Shown here one piece after another: positions 17,696-26,506 of a stretch of DNA of 64,000 nucleotides. The notes under the pieces are model-generated. The model was not told the DNA's origin. It searched no databases and worked only from the letters and a program-made list of their open reading frames with translations. The stretch covers positions 496,001-560,000 of the forward strand of contig NZ_RHHV01000012.1 of NCBI RefSeq assembly GCF_003710905.1, written 5' to 3'. The DNA comes from Brevibacillus parabrevis (lineage in GTDB: Bacteria > Bacillota > Bacilli > Brevibacillales > Brevibacillaceae). Position numbers and translations under genes: made by a program. The first letter of the stretch is position 1. The number at the start of each line of letters is the position of its first letter.

Positions 17696-17708
17696 TGGAG
17701 CATAAGTG

Positions 17709-17738
17709 AACAGCCTGTCGATGAGACAGGCTGTTTTC
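17709..17738 (+). terminator. Intrinsic terminator after recA
   Basis: Perfect 11-bp stem aacagcctgtc / gacaggctgtt with a 5-nt loop and tttct tail. Confidence 0.85.
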
Positions 17739-17812
17739 TGTGACAGACGTCCCGAGGCTTTTCTATGTTCTATTAGATTGAACAACAAAGCCGAAGAAAG
17801 GAGTGGGCCAAA

Positions 17813-18460
17813 ATGAAGAGCGGCCAAATCACTGCCGTTCACCGCGACAACAAGCAAAAGCAGCGGTATCACATTGATTTGGATGGGGAGTATGCGTTTA
17901 CGGTACATGAAGACATACTGGTAAAGTACAACCTATTTAAAGGCACCGATGTGGACGAGTCGTTTTATTGTGAAGTGCTGGTGGCGGAAGAGCGGCACAA
18001 GGCGTATTTGGGCGCCCTGAAATACTTGGGGATGCGCCCGCGCACCCGCAGTCAGCTGCAAGCGTATTTGCTGGACAAAGGCTTTGATGCAAAAGTTGCC
18101 GATGAAATTTGCCAGCGTTGCGAAGATCACGGATACATAGACGATGAAGCATTTGCCAAGCAGTGGGTGGAAGAACGGCTGCGCCTGAAGCCGCGAAGCT
18201 CCTACATGCTGCGCATGGAACTGGCGCAGCGCGGGGTAGACAAGGCGATTGCCGAAGATGCCGTGCAAGGCGTTTCAAGAGAGGCTGAACTGGAGGCTGC
18301 CCGCGCTTTGATAGAGAAGAAAGCGCGACGGATCACAGGAGCGCCGAATCCTGACGAGGAGCGAAAACTACTCGCCATGCTGATGCGCAAGGGCTTCTCG
18401 CATTCCATCGTCCAGCAAGTTCGCACAGAATTGCGTCAGAGAAGGGACGAAGAGCGCTGA
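17813..18460 (+). CDS. recX: Regulatory protein RecX
   Basis: 215-residue RecX, which binds RecA filaments and limits or remodels them. Three RecX-type three-helix repeats can be followed, e.g. YLGMRPRTRSQLQAYLLDKGFD, CEDHGYIDDEAFAKQWVEERLRLKPRS and LLAMLMRKGFSHSIVQQV. ATG 17813 has a gaaaggagtgg ribosome site. The gene is directly downstream of recA but separated by a terminator, so it probably has its own promoter or depends on readthrough. In B. subtilis recX lies elsewhere; linkage to recA is common in other bacteria. Confidence 0.93.
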   Translation: MKSGQITAVHRDNKQKQRYHIDLDGEYAFTVHEDILVKYNLFKGTDVDESFYCEVLVAEERHKAYLGALKYLGMRPRTRSQLQAYLLDKGFDAKVADEICQRCEDHGYIDDEAFAKQWVEERLRLKPRSSYMLRMELAQRGVDKAIAEDAVQGVSREAELEAARALIEKKARRITGAPNPDEERKLLAMLMRKGFSHSIVQQVRTELRQRRDEER

Positions 18461-18476
18461 CTCTATTTGCATGATC

Positions 18477-18506
18477 TTGACAATTCTTGTTCACAAATAA
18501 TAAAAT
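18477..18506 (+). promoter_or_regulatory. Strong sigma-A type promoter upstream of the rny leader
   Basis: TTGACA, 18-bp spacer, TAAAAT, followed by about 130 nt of untranslated sequence that ends in an intrinsic terminator before rny. Confidence 0.65.
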
Positions 18507-18512
18507 AGGTTT

Positions 18513-18633
18513 GTATTTACTTGGTGTATCATAACTTTTGACGCTTTGCTCACTCGTTGCCTGTGAAACAACTGAACAACCGTGCGATAGCAGTACGGAT
18601 TCAGCGGACCGAGTAAAATCGGTCTTGTTTTTT
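18513..18633 (+). ncRNA. Putative terminated leader RNA or small RNA upstream of rny
   Basis: A transcript starting near 18513 would be about 120 nt. It contains an imperfect hairpin at 18572-18604 (ctgaa/ttcag outer stem, ccgt/acgg inner stem) followed by a compact intrinsic terminator at 18607-18633 (gaccga/tcggtc, then ttgtttttt). No ORF with a ribosome site lies inside. It could be an attenuator or riboswitch for rny or a free small RNA. I do not recognise a known riboswitch core in it. Confidence 0.5.
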
Positions 18634-18737
18634 AGCGAATGCTCTATGTGAGAGCAAAACGAAAGCGGCACTCCATGAAAAACGAATGCTTGGAAAGCGG
18701 GGAGATCTTACAATAAGGAGGTGAAACGAAAAAGTCT

Positions 18738-20279
18738 ATGGAGCCTATACTAACAGTTGTCATCGTGCTCGTCGCCCTGCTCATCGGCTTGGGTGCTGGC
18801 TACTTCATTCGAAAATCGATTGCGGAAGCAAAGATCTCCAGTGCGGAGGAAGCTGCACGCCAGATCGTCGAGGAAGCGAAACGGGACGCCGAAGCCGTTA
18901 AAAAGGAAAAGGTGCTGGAAGCCAAGGATGAAGTGTTCAAACTTCGTTCCGAAGCAGAAACCGAGTTGCGCGAAAGACGCAACGAGATCCAGCGTCAGGA
19001 ACGGCGCATTCTTCAAAAAGAAGAAACGCTGGACCGCAAGATGGAACAGTTGGAGCGCAAAGAGGAAGAATTGGCTGAGCGCGACCGCGCCATCGCAGAA
19101 CTGCAAAGCAAGGTAGAGCACTTATATAAAGAACAAGTTTCCGAGTTGGAACGCATTTCCGGATTGACGCAGGATGAGGCGAAAAATATCATTCTGACTG
19201 ACGTGGAAAATACCGTTCGCCACGAAATGGCCGTGATGATCAAAGAGATAGAGACGCAGGCCAAAGAAGAGGCGGACAAGCGCGCTCGCGAAATTATTAC
19301 CACCTCCATTCAGCGCTGTGCAGCTGATCACGTAGCAGAGACAACCGTTTCTGTGGTGACGTTGCCAAACGATGAGATGAAGGGACGGATTATCGGACGG
19401 GAAGGACGAAACATCCGTGCTTTGGAGACGTTGACGGGAATCGATCTGATCATCGACGACACTCCGGAAGCAGTCATCCTGTCTGGCTTTGATCCGATCC
19501 GTCGGGAAATCGCCAAGACAGCGCTCGACAAGCTCGTTGCAGACGGACGCATCCACCCGGCCCGCATTGAGGAAATGGTGGAAAAAGCGCGCCGCGAAGT
19601 AGACGAGCGTATCCGTGAATACGGAGAACAAGCAACATTTGAAACTGGCGTACATGGCCTGCATCCGGATCTGATCAAGATTTTGGGACGACTGCGTTAT
19701 CGTACCAGCTATGGTCAGAACGTGCTGAAGCACTCGATGGAAGTGGCTCATCTCGCTGGCTTGATGGCAGCAGAACTGAAAGAAGACGTGAAGCTGGCCA
19801 AACGTGCAGGTCTTCTGCACGATATCGGAAAAGCGATTGACCATGAAGTGGAAGGCTCACACGTGGAAATCGGTGTGGAGCTGGCCAAGAAGTACAACGA
19901 GCATCATGTTGTTGTCAACAGTATTGCTTCTCATCACGGTGATACCGAACCAACTTCCGTCATTGCCATGCTCGTGGGAGCGGCAGATGCTCTGTCTGCT
20001 GCACGTCCAGGCGCACGCCGTGAGACATTGGAAACTTATATCAGACGTTTGGAGAAACTCGAAGAAATCTCTGAGTCGTTCGATGGCGTAGAAAAGTCTT
20101 ATGCGATTCAAGCGGGACGCGAAATTCGCGTAATGGTTCAACCTGACAAGATTGATGATGCGGAAGCTACCCGTCTGGCACGGGAGATCACAAAACGAAT
20201 TGAAAATGAACTGGACTACCCGGGACATATCAAAGTAACGGTCATCCGTGAAACACGGGCAGTCGAGTATGCAAAGTAA
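18738..20279 (+). CDS. rny: Ribonuclease Y
   Basis: 513-residue membrane-anchored endoribonuclease that starts decay of many mRNAs and matures operon transcripts. One N-terminal transmembrane helix (residues about 5-25), a long coiled coil (30-190), a KH RNA-binding domain ([17 protein letters not shown], about 215) and an HD phosphohydrolase domain ([17 protein letters not shown], about 360). Close to B. subtilis RNase Y throughout. ATG 18738 lies 14 bases after a strong aaggaggtg, longer spacing than usual, but no other in-frame start exists. RicA, a partner of RNase Y in Bacillus, is also encoded in this window. Confidence 0.95.
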   Translation: MEPILTVVIVLVALLIGLGAGYFIRKSIAEAKISSAEEAARQIVEEAKRDAEAVKKEKVLEAKDEVFKLRSEAETELRERRNEIQRQERRILQKEETLDRKMEQLERKEEELAERDRAIAELQSKVEHLYKEQVSELERISGLTQDEAKNIILTDVENTVRHEMAVMIKEIETQAKEEADKRAREIITTSIQRCAADHVAETTVSVVTLPNDEMKGRIIGREGRNIRALETLTGIDLIIDDTPEAVILSGFDPIRREIAKTALDKLVADGRIHPARIEEMVEKARREVDERIREYGEQATFETGVHGLHPDLIKILGRLRYRTSYGQNVLKHSMEVAHLAGLMAAELKEDVKLAKRAGLLHDIGKAIDHEVEGSHVEIGVELAKKYNEHHVVVNSIASHHGDTEPTSVIAMLVGAADALSAARPGARRETLETYIRRLEKLEEISESFDGVEKSYAIQAGREIRVMVQPDKIDDAEATRLAREITKRIENELDYPGHIKVTVIRETRAVEYAK

Positions 20280-20308
20280 AGTGGCTAATGGCCACTTTAC
20301 TTTTTTTC
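20275..20308 (+). terminator. Intrinsic terminator after rny
   Basis: Stem agtaaagtggc / gccactttact with loop taatg and a T7 tail; begins inside the stop codon region. Confidence 0.85.
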
Positions 20309-20352
20309 TAAACGCTTGCAGTTGTGTATACTAGCAATGAGGTGAATGTCAG

Positions 20353-21147
20353 ATGAAGCTGTTGTTTATCGGAGATATTATGGGATCGCCCGGCAGAGAA
20401 ATCGTGAAAACGTACCTGCCGCTTTTGAAAAGAAAATACGGACCAACCTTTATCGTCGCCAATGGCGAAAATGCGGCACACGGTCGCGGGATTACAGAAA
20501 AAATTACGAAAGAGCTGTTCGAATGGGGAGTCCAGGCGATTACGCTCGGAAACCATACGTGGGATCAACGAGAAATTTTTGACTTTATCGATGATGAGCC
20601 GCGAATGATTCGTCCGGCGAATTTTCCGGCAGGAACGCCTGGAAAAGGCATTACATACATCAAGCAGCCAGAAGGAGAGCTGGCGGTAATCAATTTGATG
20701 GGCAGGACGTTCCTTCCTCCGCTCGATTGCCCGTTTCAGATGGCAGACAAACTGGTTGAGCAAGCGCGCAAACGCACCAAATTGATTTTTGTCGATTTTC
20801 ACGCCGAGGCGACATCAGAGAAGCAAGCCATGTCCTGGTACCTCGACGGGCGGGTTAGCGCGGTTGTAGGTACGCATACGCACGTGCAGACGGCTGACGA
20901 ACGGGTTTTGCCGCAAGGAACAGGCTTTTTGTGCGACGTGGGCATGTGCGGCCCAAGCAACGGCATTCTCGGGATGGAGCGGGAAGCCGTGATCAAGAAA
21001 TTTTTGACCCAGCTGCCTGTCCGTTTCGAAGTGGCGCCTGATCCGGCGCAGTTGAACGCTGTCCTGATTACGCTGGATAAAGCCACGGGTCACGCGAAGA
21101 AATTGCAGCGAATCAGAATTGACGTAGACCACCCGTTTATGGAATAA
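20353..21147 (+). CDS. ymdB: YmdB metallophosphoesterase
   Basis: 264-residue dinuclear metal phosphodiesterase (TIGR00282/YmdB family) that in B. subtilis hydrolyses 2',3'-cyclic nucleotides and affects biofilm and motility decisions. Metal-binding motifs are all present: GDIMGSPGRE at the N-terminus, ANGENAAHGRGIT, GNHTWDQ and GTHTHVQTADERVLP. ATG 20353 follows gaggtg by seven bases. It lies 73 bp after rny, the order conserved in Bacillus, with a terminator between, so a separate promoter is likely in the short gap. Confidence 0.94.
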   Translation: MKLLFIGDIMGSPGREIVKTYLPLLKRKYGPTFIVANGENAAHGRGITEKITKELFEWGVQAITLGNHTWDQREIFDFIDDEPRMIRPANFPAGTPGKGITYIKQPEGELAVINLMGRTFLPPLDCPFQMADKLVEQARKRTKLIFVDFHAEATSEKQAMSWYLDGRVSAVVGTHTHVQTADERVLPQGTGFLCDVGMCGPSNGILGMEREAVIKKFLTQLPVRFEVAPDPAQLNAVLITLDKATGHAKKLQRIRIDVDHPFME

Positions 21148-21190
21148 TAAACATAAGATTAGAATTTTTTGAATCTTTCTAGCGAGTTAG

Positions 21191-21218
21191 CAGGAATTTT
21201 TAGGGGTTATGCGAATAT
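21191..21218 (+). promoter_or_regulatory. Sigma-H promoter for spoVS
   Basis: CAGGAATT, 12-bp spacer, GCGAATAT fits the sigma-H consensus RNAGGAWWW-N11-12-RNNGAAT. It lies about 50 bp upstream of spoVS, which is sigma-H dependent in B. subtilis. Confidence 0.7.
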
Positions 21219-21265
21219 CATTCTAATGATGACAGGATTCCTATCAGACGGGAGGTTCAAAAAGG

Positions 21266-21526
21266 ATGGAAGTATTAAAAGTTTCAGCAAAGTCTAACCC
21301 CAATTCCGTTGCTGGTGCCCTTGCCGGCGTTCTTAGAGAACGCGGTGCAGCTGAAATCCAAGCCATTGGCGCTGGGGCGCTTAATCAAGCTGTGAAGGCC
21401 GTAGCAATCGCACGAGGGTTCGTAGCGCCGAGTGGAGTTGACCTCATATGTATTCCAGCCTTTACCGACATCGTGATTGATGGAGAAGAGCGTACTGCAA
21501 TCAAACTAATCGTAGAACCCAGATAA
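21266..21526 (+). CDS. spoVS: Stage V sporulation protein S
   Basis: 86-residue SpoVS, an Alba-like small nucleic-acid-binding protein that affects septation and progress to stage V of sporulation. The sequence is near-identical to the family (MEVLKVSAKSNPNSVAGALAG, later FTDIVIDGEERTAIKLIVEP). ATG 21266 follows a gggaggt site. It has a sigma-H promoter upstream and its own terminator, so it is monocistronic, as in B. subtilis where it also follows ymdB. Confidence 0.97.
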   Translation: MEVLKVSAKSNPNSVAGALAGVLRERGAAEIQAIGAGALNQAVKAVAIARGFVAPSGVDLICIPAFTDIVIDGEERTAIKLIVEPR

Positions 21527-21549
21527 TAAAACTGCAAACGTATCGCCTG

Positions 21550-21582
21550 CCTGTTTGTTCGAAGAATGAACAGGTTTTTTCG
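21550..21582 (+). terminator. Intrinsic terminator after spoVS
   Basis: cctgttt / gaacagg stem with an 11-nt partly paired loop and a T6 tail. Confidence 0.75.
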
Positions 21583-21619
21583 TGTGCAAATATGCGGTTA
21601 CATAGAAGGAGAGAGAATC

Positions 21620-22558
21620 ATGAACGTATTCGATGCGCATTGCGATGTATTGTGCAAGCTGTGGAAAGAGCCGGAGCGTGACTTCTATAAAGAAGACGAT
21701 TTTTTGCAGGCTGGTTTTCCCGCTCTCGTGAAAGGGAATGTAGATATACAGGTGCTTGCCTGTTTTGTTCCTACTCATGTGCCTTATGGCCGCCGTTTTC
21801 ATACGATACTAGAAATGATCGATATATTTTATGAAAAGGTGGCGAGTGAACAATTCCGCCCGATTTACACGAAAGCTGATTTGGACGAGCGCGTATTAAA
21901 GGGGGAGAAAGGGGCTATTCTGTTTGTAGAAGGAGCACACGCCCTGGAGGAAAGCCTCGTACAGCTTCGCACATGGTATCGCCTTGGTGTTCGCGGAATG
22001 ACATTGACCTGGAACCACGGCAACTGTGTGGCAGATGGCAGCGGGGAACCGAACCCGGGTGGACTCACCGCATTTGGTCGACAAGTAATAGAAGAAATGA
22101 ATCGGCTCGGGATGATCGTCGACGTTTCCCACTTGGCCGATCCGGGGTTTTGGGACGTGATGGAGATTTCCAAAGCACCTGTCATCGCTTCCCACTCCAA
22201 TGCGCGACAAATTTGCCGCCATCCGCGCAACTTGACGGACGAGCAGATTTGCGCCTTGATTGCCAAGGATGGAGTCATGGGGCTGACGTTTGTCGACTTT
22301 TTCACGGTGGAAGAGAAGCGGACGGCATGGATTGATGACTTGCTGCGCCATTTGGATCACGTATGCGGGCTGGGCGGAGTCGATCATGTTGCGTTTGGTT
22401 CCGACTTTGACGGCATCACGAACACCTTTGGCGACCTGTCTTCCTCAGCAGCGTATTCCCAATTACTAGAAGCTCTGCTTAGACGTTACAAAGAGGCGGA
22501 AGTATTGAAATTTGTGCGAGGAAATTGGTTGCGTGTTTTCGGAAACGTGCTACAATAA
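21620..22558 (+). CDS. Membrane dipeptidase-family peptidase (peptidase M19)
   Basis: 312-residue renal-dipeptidase-like amidohydrolase starting at ATG 21620 after gaaggagagag; the longer frame from 21566 has no ribosome site. Features: DAHCDVL at the N-terminus (zinc ligands), EGAHALEE (about residue 110), LTWNHGNCVADG, VDVSHL and SHSNARQICRHPRNL, and GSDFDGI near the C-terminus. These match bacterial M19 dipeptidases, which cleave dipeptides including D-residue forms. No signal peptide is seen, so it is cytoplasmic. It lies between spoVS and korA, the position it has in other bacilli. Confidence 0.88.
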   Translation: MNVFDAHCDVLCKLWKEPERDFYKEDDFLQAGFPALVKGNVDIQVLACFVPTHVPYGRRFHTILEMIDIFYEKVASEQFRPIYTKADLDERVLKGEKGAILFVEGAHALEESLVQLRTWYRLGVRGMTLTWNHGNCVADGSGEPNPGGLTAFGRQVIEEMNRLGMIVDVSHLADPGFWDVMEISKAPVIASHSNARQICRHPRNLTDEQICALIAKDGVMGLTFVDFFTVEEKRTAWIDDLLRHLDHVCGLGGVDHVAFGSDFDGITNTFGDLSSSAAYSQLLEALLRRYKEAEVLKFVRGNWLRVFGNVLQ

Positions 22559-22627
22559 TACATGAGGATATTAATGTACCAAGTTCAACATTAAAATTCA
22601 GGTCAAAAGTAAGTTGAGTAAAAGCAC

Positions 22628-22656
22628 TTGCAATTTGACAGGGACAGGACTACAAT
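22628..22656 (+). promoter_or_regulatory. Sigma-A promoter for korAB
   Basis: TTGCAA, 17-bp spacer, TACAAT, about 93 bp before korA. Confidence 0.55.
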
Positions 22657-22749
22657 TGTTACTGTCTATGCACAGAATTGTCACATCTTATCAATCTTTT
22701 CGGGTAAGATGGGCAGCTTTCTCACAGTCACTGAAAGGGTGGAATCTGA

Positions 22750-24528
22750 ATGATTAGTCAACTTTCCTGGAAAGTTGGAGGACAGCAAGGGGAGGGTATC
22801 GAGAGTACTGGTGAGATTTTCTCGATGGCGATGAACCGGATGGGTTACCATCTGTACAGCTACCGTCACTTCTCTTCCCGTATTAAGGGTGGACACACGA
22901 ACAACAAAATTCGCGTGAGCACAACACCAATGCGTGCGATCTCTGACGATCTGGACATTCTCGTAGCGTTTGACCAGGAGACGATCGATTTCAATGCGCA
23001 TGAGCTGCGCGAAGGCGGCATCATTATCGCGGATGCTAAATTCAATCCAAAGTTGCCGGACGGGTTGAAGCCAGTTCGCTTCTTCACTGTACCACTAACT
23101 GAGATTGCTGATGAACTGGGAACTTCCCTGATGAAAAACATGGTGTCGATTGGTGCGTCCAGTGCAATCCTCGGCATTCCAGTGGAAAGTTACCGTGTTA
23201 TCGTTGAAGATATGTTCCTCCGCAAAGGCGAAAAAGTGGTTGAAAAGAACATGGATGCCATTCGTCGCGGATTTGATTTCGTAAATGAACTGACTGGCGG
23301 TCAACTGCCTGAATTCCAAATGGAAAAAGCAGATCCGCAAAAACAACTGTTCCTGATCGGTAACGATGCGATCGCTCTGGGTGCTGTAGCAGCAGGCTGC
23401 CGCTTCATGCCAGCTTACCCGATCACACCTGCTTCCGAAGTAATGGAATACTTGATCAAAAAGCTGCCAAAATTGGGCGGAACCGTTATCCAAACGGAAG
23501 ACGAGATCGCTGCGATTACAATGGCAATCGGTGCTAACTACGGTGGTGCCCGTTCCTTGACTGCTTCTGCAGGTCCTGGTCTGGCTCTGATGATGGAAGC
23601 AATCGGTCTGGCTGGTATCACAGAAACACCAGTTGTGATCGTGAACACCCAACGTGGTGGCCCATCTACAGGTATGCCTACCAAAATCGAGCAATCCGAC
23701 GTGAATGCGATGATTTATGGTACTCACGGTGACATTCCAAAAGTCGTTATCACGCCAAGCACAGTAGAAGAGTGCTTCTACGATGCCGTTGAAGCTTTCA
23801 ACATTGCCGAAGAATATCAGCTGCCAGTTATTTTGATGACTGACCTGACTCTTTCCTTGGGCAAACAAACCGTTACTCCATTTGACTACAGCCAAGTAGA
23901 AATCCGCCGCGGAAAACTGCTTGCTGGACAAGAATTGCCAGAAAAAGAGCAAAACGACCTGTTCAAACGTTATGAAGTAACCGAAGACGGCGTTTCTCCA
24001 CGCGTAATTCCTGGTCAAAAATACGGTCTGCACCACGTAACAGGTGTTGAGCATGATCAAACGGGTCGTCCGTCCGAGAATGCTGCTAACCGTGTTCAAC
24101 AAATGGATAAACGTATGCGCAAGCTGGAAGGCGTACTGAAAACTTTCAAAAACCCTGTAACTGTCGATGCACCTCACGCTGAAGCGGATGTTCTGGTAGT
24201 AGGTATCAACTCTACCATCGGTACGATTCAAGAAGCAAAAGGCCGTCTGGAAAAAGAGGGAGTGAAAGTAAACCACGCGCAAATCCGTTTGCTGCACCCA
24301 TTCCCAACTGAACAAATCAAAGCACTTGTGGACAAAGCGAAGAAAGTCGTTGTTGTTGAGCACAACATCCAAGCGCAAGTTACAAACCTGCTCAAACAAC
24401 ACGTTGGAAACGCGGAAAAAATCCAATCTGTGCTCAAATATGACGGTAACCCATTCCTGCCGAAGGAAATCTATGCTGAAGTGAAGGAGCTGGTAAAACA
24501 TGGCGACTATGAAAGAGTTTCGAAATAA
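22750..24528 (+). CDS. korA: 2-oxoacid:ferredoxin oxidoreductase, fused gamma-alpha subunit
   Basis: 592-residue subunit. Residues 1-180 form the gamma (coenzyme A/transfer) domain (KVGGQQGEGIESTGEIF), and the remainder is the alpha part with the pyrimidine-binding region (AYPITPASEVMEYL, AITMAIGANYGGARSLTASAGPGLALMMEA, GGPSTGMPTKIEQSD). With KorB it oxidatively decarboxylates a 2-oxoacid, most likely 2-oxoglutarate, passing electrons to ferredoxin. No cluster-binding delta domain is present, typical of the two-subunit enzymes in aerobic bacilli and Halobacterium. The last 29 nt overlap korB, so expression is coupled. Confidence 0.9.
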   Translation: MISQLSWKVGGQQGEGIESTGEIFSMAMNRMGYHLYSYRHFSSRIKGGHTNNKIRVSTTPMRAISDDLDILVAFDQETIDFNAHELREGGIIIADAKFNPKLPDGLKPVRFFTVPLTEIADELGTSLMKNMVSIGASSAILGIPVESYRVIVEDMFLRKGEKVVEKNMDAIRRGFDFVNELTGGQLPEFQMEKADPQKQLFLIGNDAIALGAVAAGCRFMPAYPITPASEVMEYLIKKLPKLGGTVIQTEDEIAAITMAIGANYGGARSLTASAGPGLALMMEAIGLAGITETPVVIVNTQRGGPSTGMPTKIEQSDVNAMIYGTHGDIPKVVITPSTVEECFYDAVEAFNIAEEYQLPVILMTDLTLSLGKQTVTPFDYSQVEIRRGKLLAGQELPEKEQNDLFKRYEVTEDGVSPRVIPGQKYGLHHVTGVEHDQTGRPSENAANRVQQMDKRMRKLEGVLKTFKNPVTVDAPHAEADVLVVGINSTIGTIQEAKGRLEKEGVKVNHAQIRLLHPFPTEQIKALVDKAKKVVVVEHNIQAQVTNLLKQHVGNAEKIQSVLKYDGNPFLPKEIYAEVKELVKHGDYERVSK

Positions 24529-25366
24529 CGTAAAGCCTAACTGGTGCCCAGGCTGTGGAGACTTCTCCATCCAGGCGGCTATTCAACGCGCCGCAGCAAA
24601 CGTAGGTCTGGAACCTGAAAATCTGGCGGTTATTTCTGGTATCGGGTGTTCCGGGCGCATTTCCGGTTACATCAACTGCTATGGTTTCCACGGTATTCAC
24701 GGACGTTCCCTGCCAATCGCACAAGGTGTGAAAATGGCAAACCGCGAGCTGACTGTTATCGCAGCCGGTGGTGACGGGGATGGATTTGCAATCGGTATGG
24801 GCCACACTGTACACGCGATCCGTCGTAACATGAACGTTACGTACATCGTAATGGACAACCAAATTTACGGTCTGACAAAAGGTCAAACCTCCCCGCGTTC
24901 CGCGACTGGTTTCGTGACCAAGTCTACACCGCAAGGCTCTATCGAGTCTTCCATCACTCCAGTTGAACTGGCGCTGTCTGTTGGTGCGACTTTCGTTGCT
25001 CAATCTTTCTCCAGCGACCTGAAAGGTTTGACTGATCTGATCGAAAAAGGTATCCAACACGAAGGCTTCTCCCTGATCAACGTATTCAGCCCTTGTGTAA
25101 CCTATAACAAAGTAAACACCTATGACTGGTTCAAAGAGAACATCGTGCCTGTAGACACAATCGAAGGCTACGATCCTCATGACCGGATCAAGGCTATGTC
25201 TACTTCCATGCAATACAAAGGTCTGATCACTGGTCTGATCTACCAAAACACCGAGCAAAAACCTTACGAAGCTCTCGTAAAAGGCTTCAAAGAAGAAGGC
25301 TTGGCAAACCAAGACATTCGTCTTTCCCAAGAAGACTTCGACAAACTGGTTGCAGAATTTGCATAA
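24500..25366 (+). CDS. korB: 2-oxoacid:ferredoxin oxidoreductase, beta subunit
   Basis: 288-residue thiamine-diphosphate-binding beta subunit. It shows the cluster/ThDP region NWCPGCGDFSIQAAIQRA, GIGCSGRISGY and the ThDP metal motif GGDGDGFAIGMGHTVHAIRRN followed by IVMDNQIYGLTKGQTSPRS. It forms the catalytic core with KorA. ATG 24500 lies within the end of korA after gaaggagctgg. A bidirectional terminator follows. The choice of 2-oxoglutarate over pyruvate rests on conservation in Bacillus and is an inference. Confidence 0.9.
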   Translation: MATMKEFRNNVKPNWCPGCGDFSIQAAIQRAAANVGLEPENLAVISGIGCSGRISGYINCYGFHGIHGRSLPIAQGVKMANRELTVIAAGGDGDGFAIGMGHTVHAIRRNMNVTYIVMDNQIYGLTKGQTSPRSATGFVTKSTPQGSIESSITPVELALSVGATFVAQSFSSDLKGLTDLIEKGIQHEGFSLINVFSPCVTYNKVNTYDWFKENIVPVDTIEGYDPHDRIKAMSTSMQYKGLITGLIYQNTEQKPYEALVKGFKEEGLANQDIRLSQEDFDKLVAEFA

Positions 25367-25376
25367 GGTTTCGATG

Positions 25377-25409
25377 AAAAAACCTCTCCGAAAAACGGAG
25401 AGGTTTTTT
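25377..25409. terminator. Bidirectional terminator between korB and the convergent permease gene
   Basis: Perfect stem aaaaaacctctccg / cggagaggtttttt around aaaaa; T-runs on both strands, serving korB and the minus-strand gene ending at 25416. Confidence 0.9.
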
Positions 25410-25415
25410 GCGTTA

Positions 25416-26453
25416 TTACCAGGCGCGATCCCGCCATTGTCTGTAGACGAGCATCACCAGGAAAAACAGGACAAGCTGCCCAAACAGCGGGTACAAAAAG
25501 CGCAGCAGCGAGCTGAAGCCGATAAAGCTGACCAGGTAGCAAATCAGTAAAATGCCGAGAAGAATTGTCGGGCCACGCAACCGGGTAACTTGGCGGATTT
25601 GCTGGGCCAGGCCGAAGACGTTGGCTACGAGAGTCGAGAAAATTTCCGCGTAGACCAGCAGCGAGAACAAAAAGGGGATTCCTTTGCCCAGTCCTTTTAG
25701 CAAGGCAATCATCGGCATTTCCGCCTCCTGGATACCCGGCATTTTTACCGACAGCGAGCAATAGGCGAGCAATAGGAGCAGGCCGATTCCCAGTCCACCG
25801 ATGATTCCGCCGGCGATCAGTGGCTTTTCGCTCGTACTATGTCTGCCGATTGGCACAAGAACTGCTTGTGTAAGCGTGACATTTAAGGCAACATAATAGA
25901 GAGGAGAGCTGATCCAGGCCAAGGGGCGTACGGCTTCTACCGTGACGCCTGTAAACAGCCACGGCTTCGAATAGAGAAACACGAGCAGCGTAAACAAAAT
26001 CAGCATCGGTACAAAGATGCTGTTTACTTGATGGATGGCAAACAACCCTTTGCGGGTCACGAAGAAAATCAAGATCATGCTAAGCCAAATGCCGATTTGC
26101 GGAGACAAGCGAAACGACTCCCAGAAAATAGCGCCAGTAGCCGCTAACATGACGGATGTAGTTCCTAGCAACACCGTCAATAGCAACGTGTTGAAAACCG
26201 TGCCAAAAGGGTGCCCAAACAAATATGTGCTGACTTCTTGATAGGAATCGGCCTGGATGCGATAGGAAATCAGCATGACACGGATTCCGGCCCATACAAA
26301 TAAACTTGTGGCGATGACAATGCCGATCAAGCCTTGCGTTCCGTATTGAACAAAGAACTCGACAATTTCTTTGCCAGAAGCAAAACCAGCCCCTACGACG
26401 GTACCGATATACGTAAAAGCGATTTGCCATGAGGCTCTCCATGTTCCTTGCAT
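25416..26453 (-). CDS. YkvI-like integral membrane protein
   Basis: 345-residue hydrophobic protein with about ten transmembrane helices. The N-terminal FTYIGTVVGAGFASGKEI segment, with a broken first helix, is characteristic of the YkvI family, which is related to the LeuT/APC transporter fold. Substrate is unknown; spore germination permeases have a distantly similar fold, but no supporting gerA/gerC genes are adjacent. ATG at 26453-26451 follows ggaggt on the minus strand. It is divergent from the metallo-hydrolase gene 53 bp away and ends at the shared terminator with korB. Confidence 0.8.
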   Translation of the reverse strand: MQGTWRASWQIAFTYIGTVVGAGFASGKEIVEFFVQYGTQGLIGIVIATSLFVWAGIRVMLISYRIQADSYQEVSTYLFGHPFGTVFNTLLLTVLLGTTSVMLAATGAIFWESFRLSPQIGIWLSMILIFFVTRKGLFAIHQVNSIFVPMLILFTLLVFLYSKPWLFTGVTVEAVRPLAWISSPLYYVALNVTLTQAVLVPIGRHSTSEKPLIAGGIIGGLGIGLLLLLAYCSLSVKMPGIQEAEMPMIALLKGLGKGIPFLFSLLVYAEIFSTLVANVFGLAQQIRQVTRLRGPTILLGILLICYLVSFIGFSSLLRFLYPLFGQLVLFFLVMLVYRQWRDRAW

Positions 26454-26506
26454 CTCAGACCTCCTGTCCCACCTTATTCCATCCTATGAATGGGAGTGAA
26501 CCGAAT

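Noticed and set aside
17768..17784. GTTC-N9-GAAC upstream of recX as an SOS box
   Set aside because: Arms face the wrong way (GAAC-N4-GTTC is needed) and spacing is too long.
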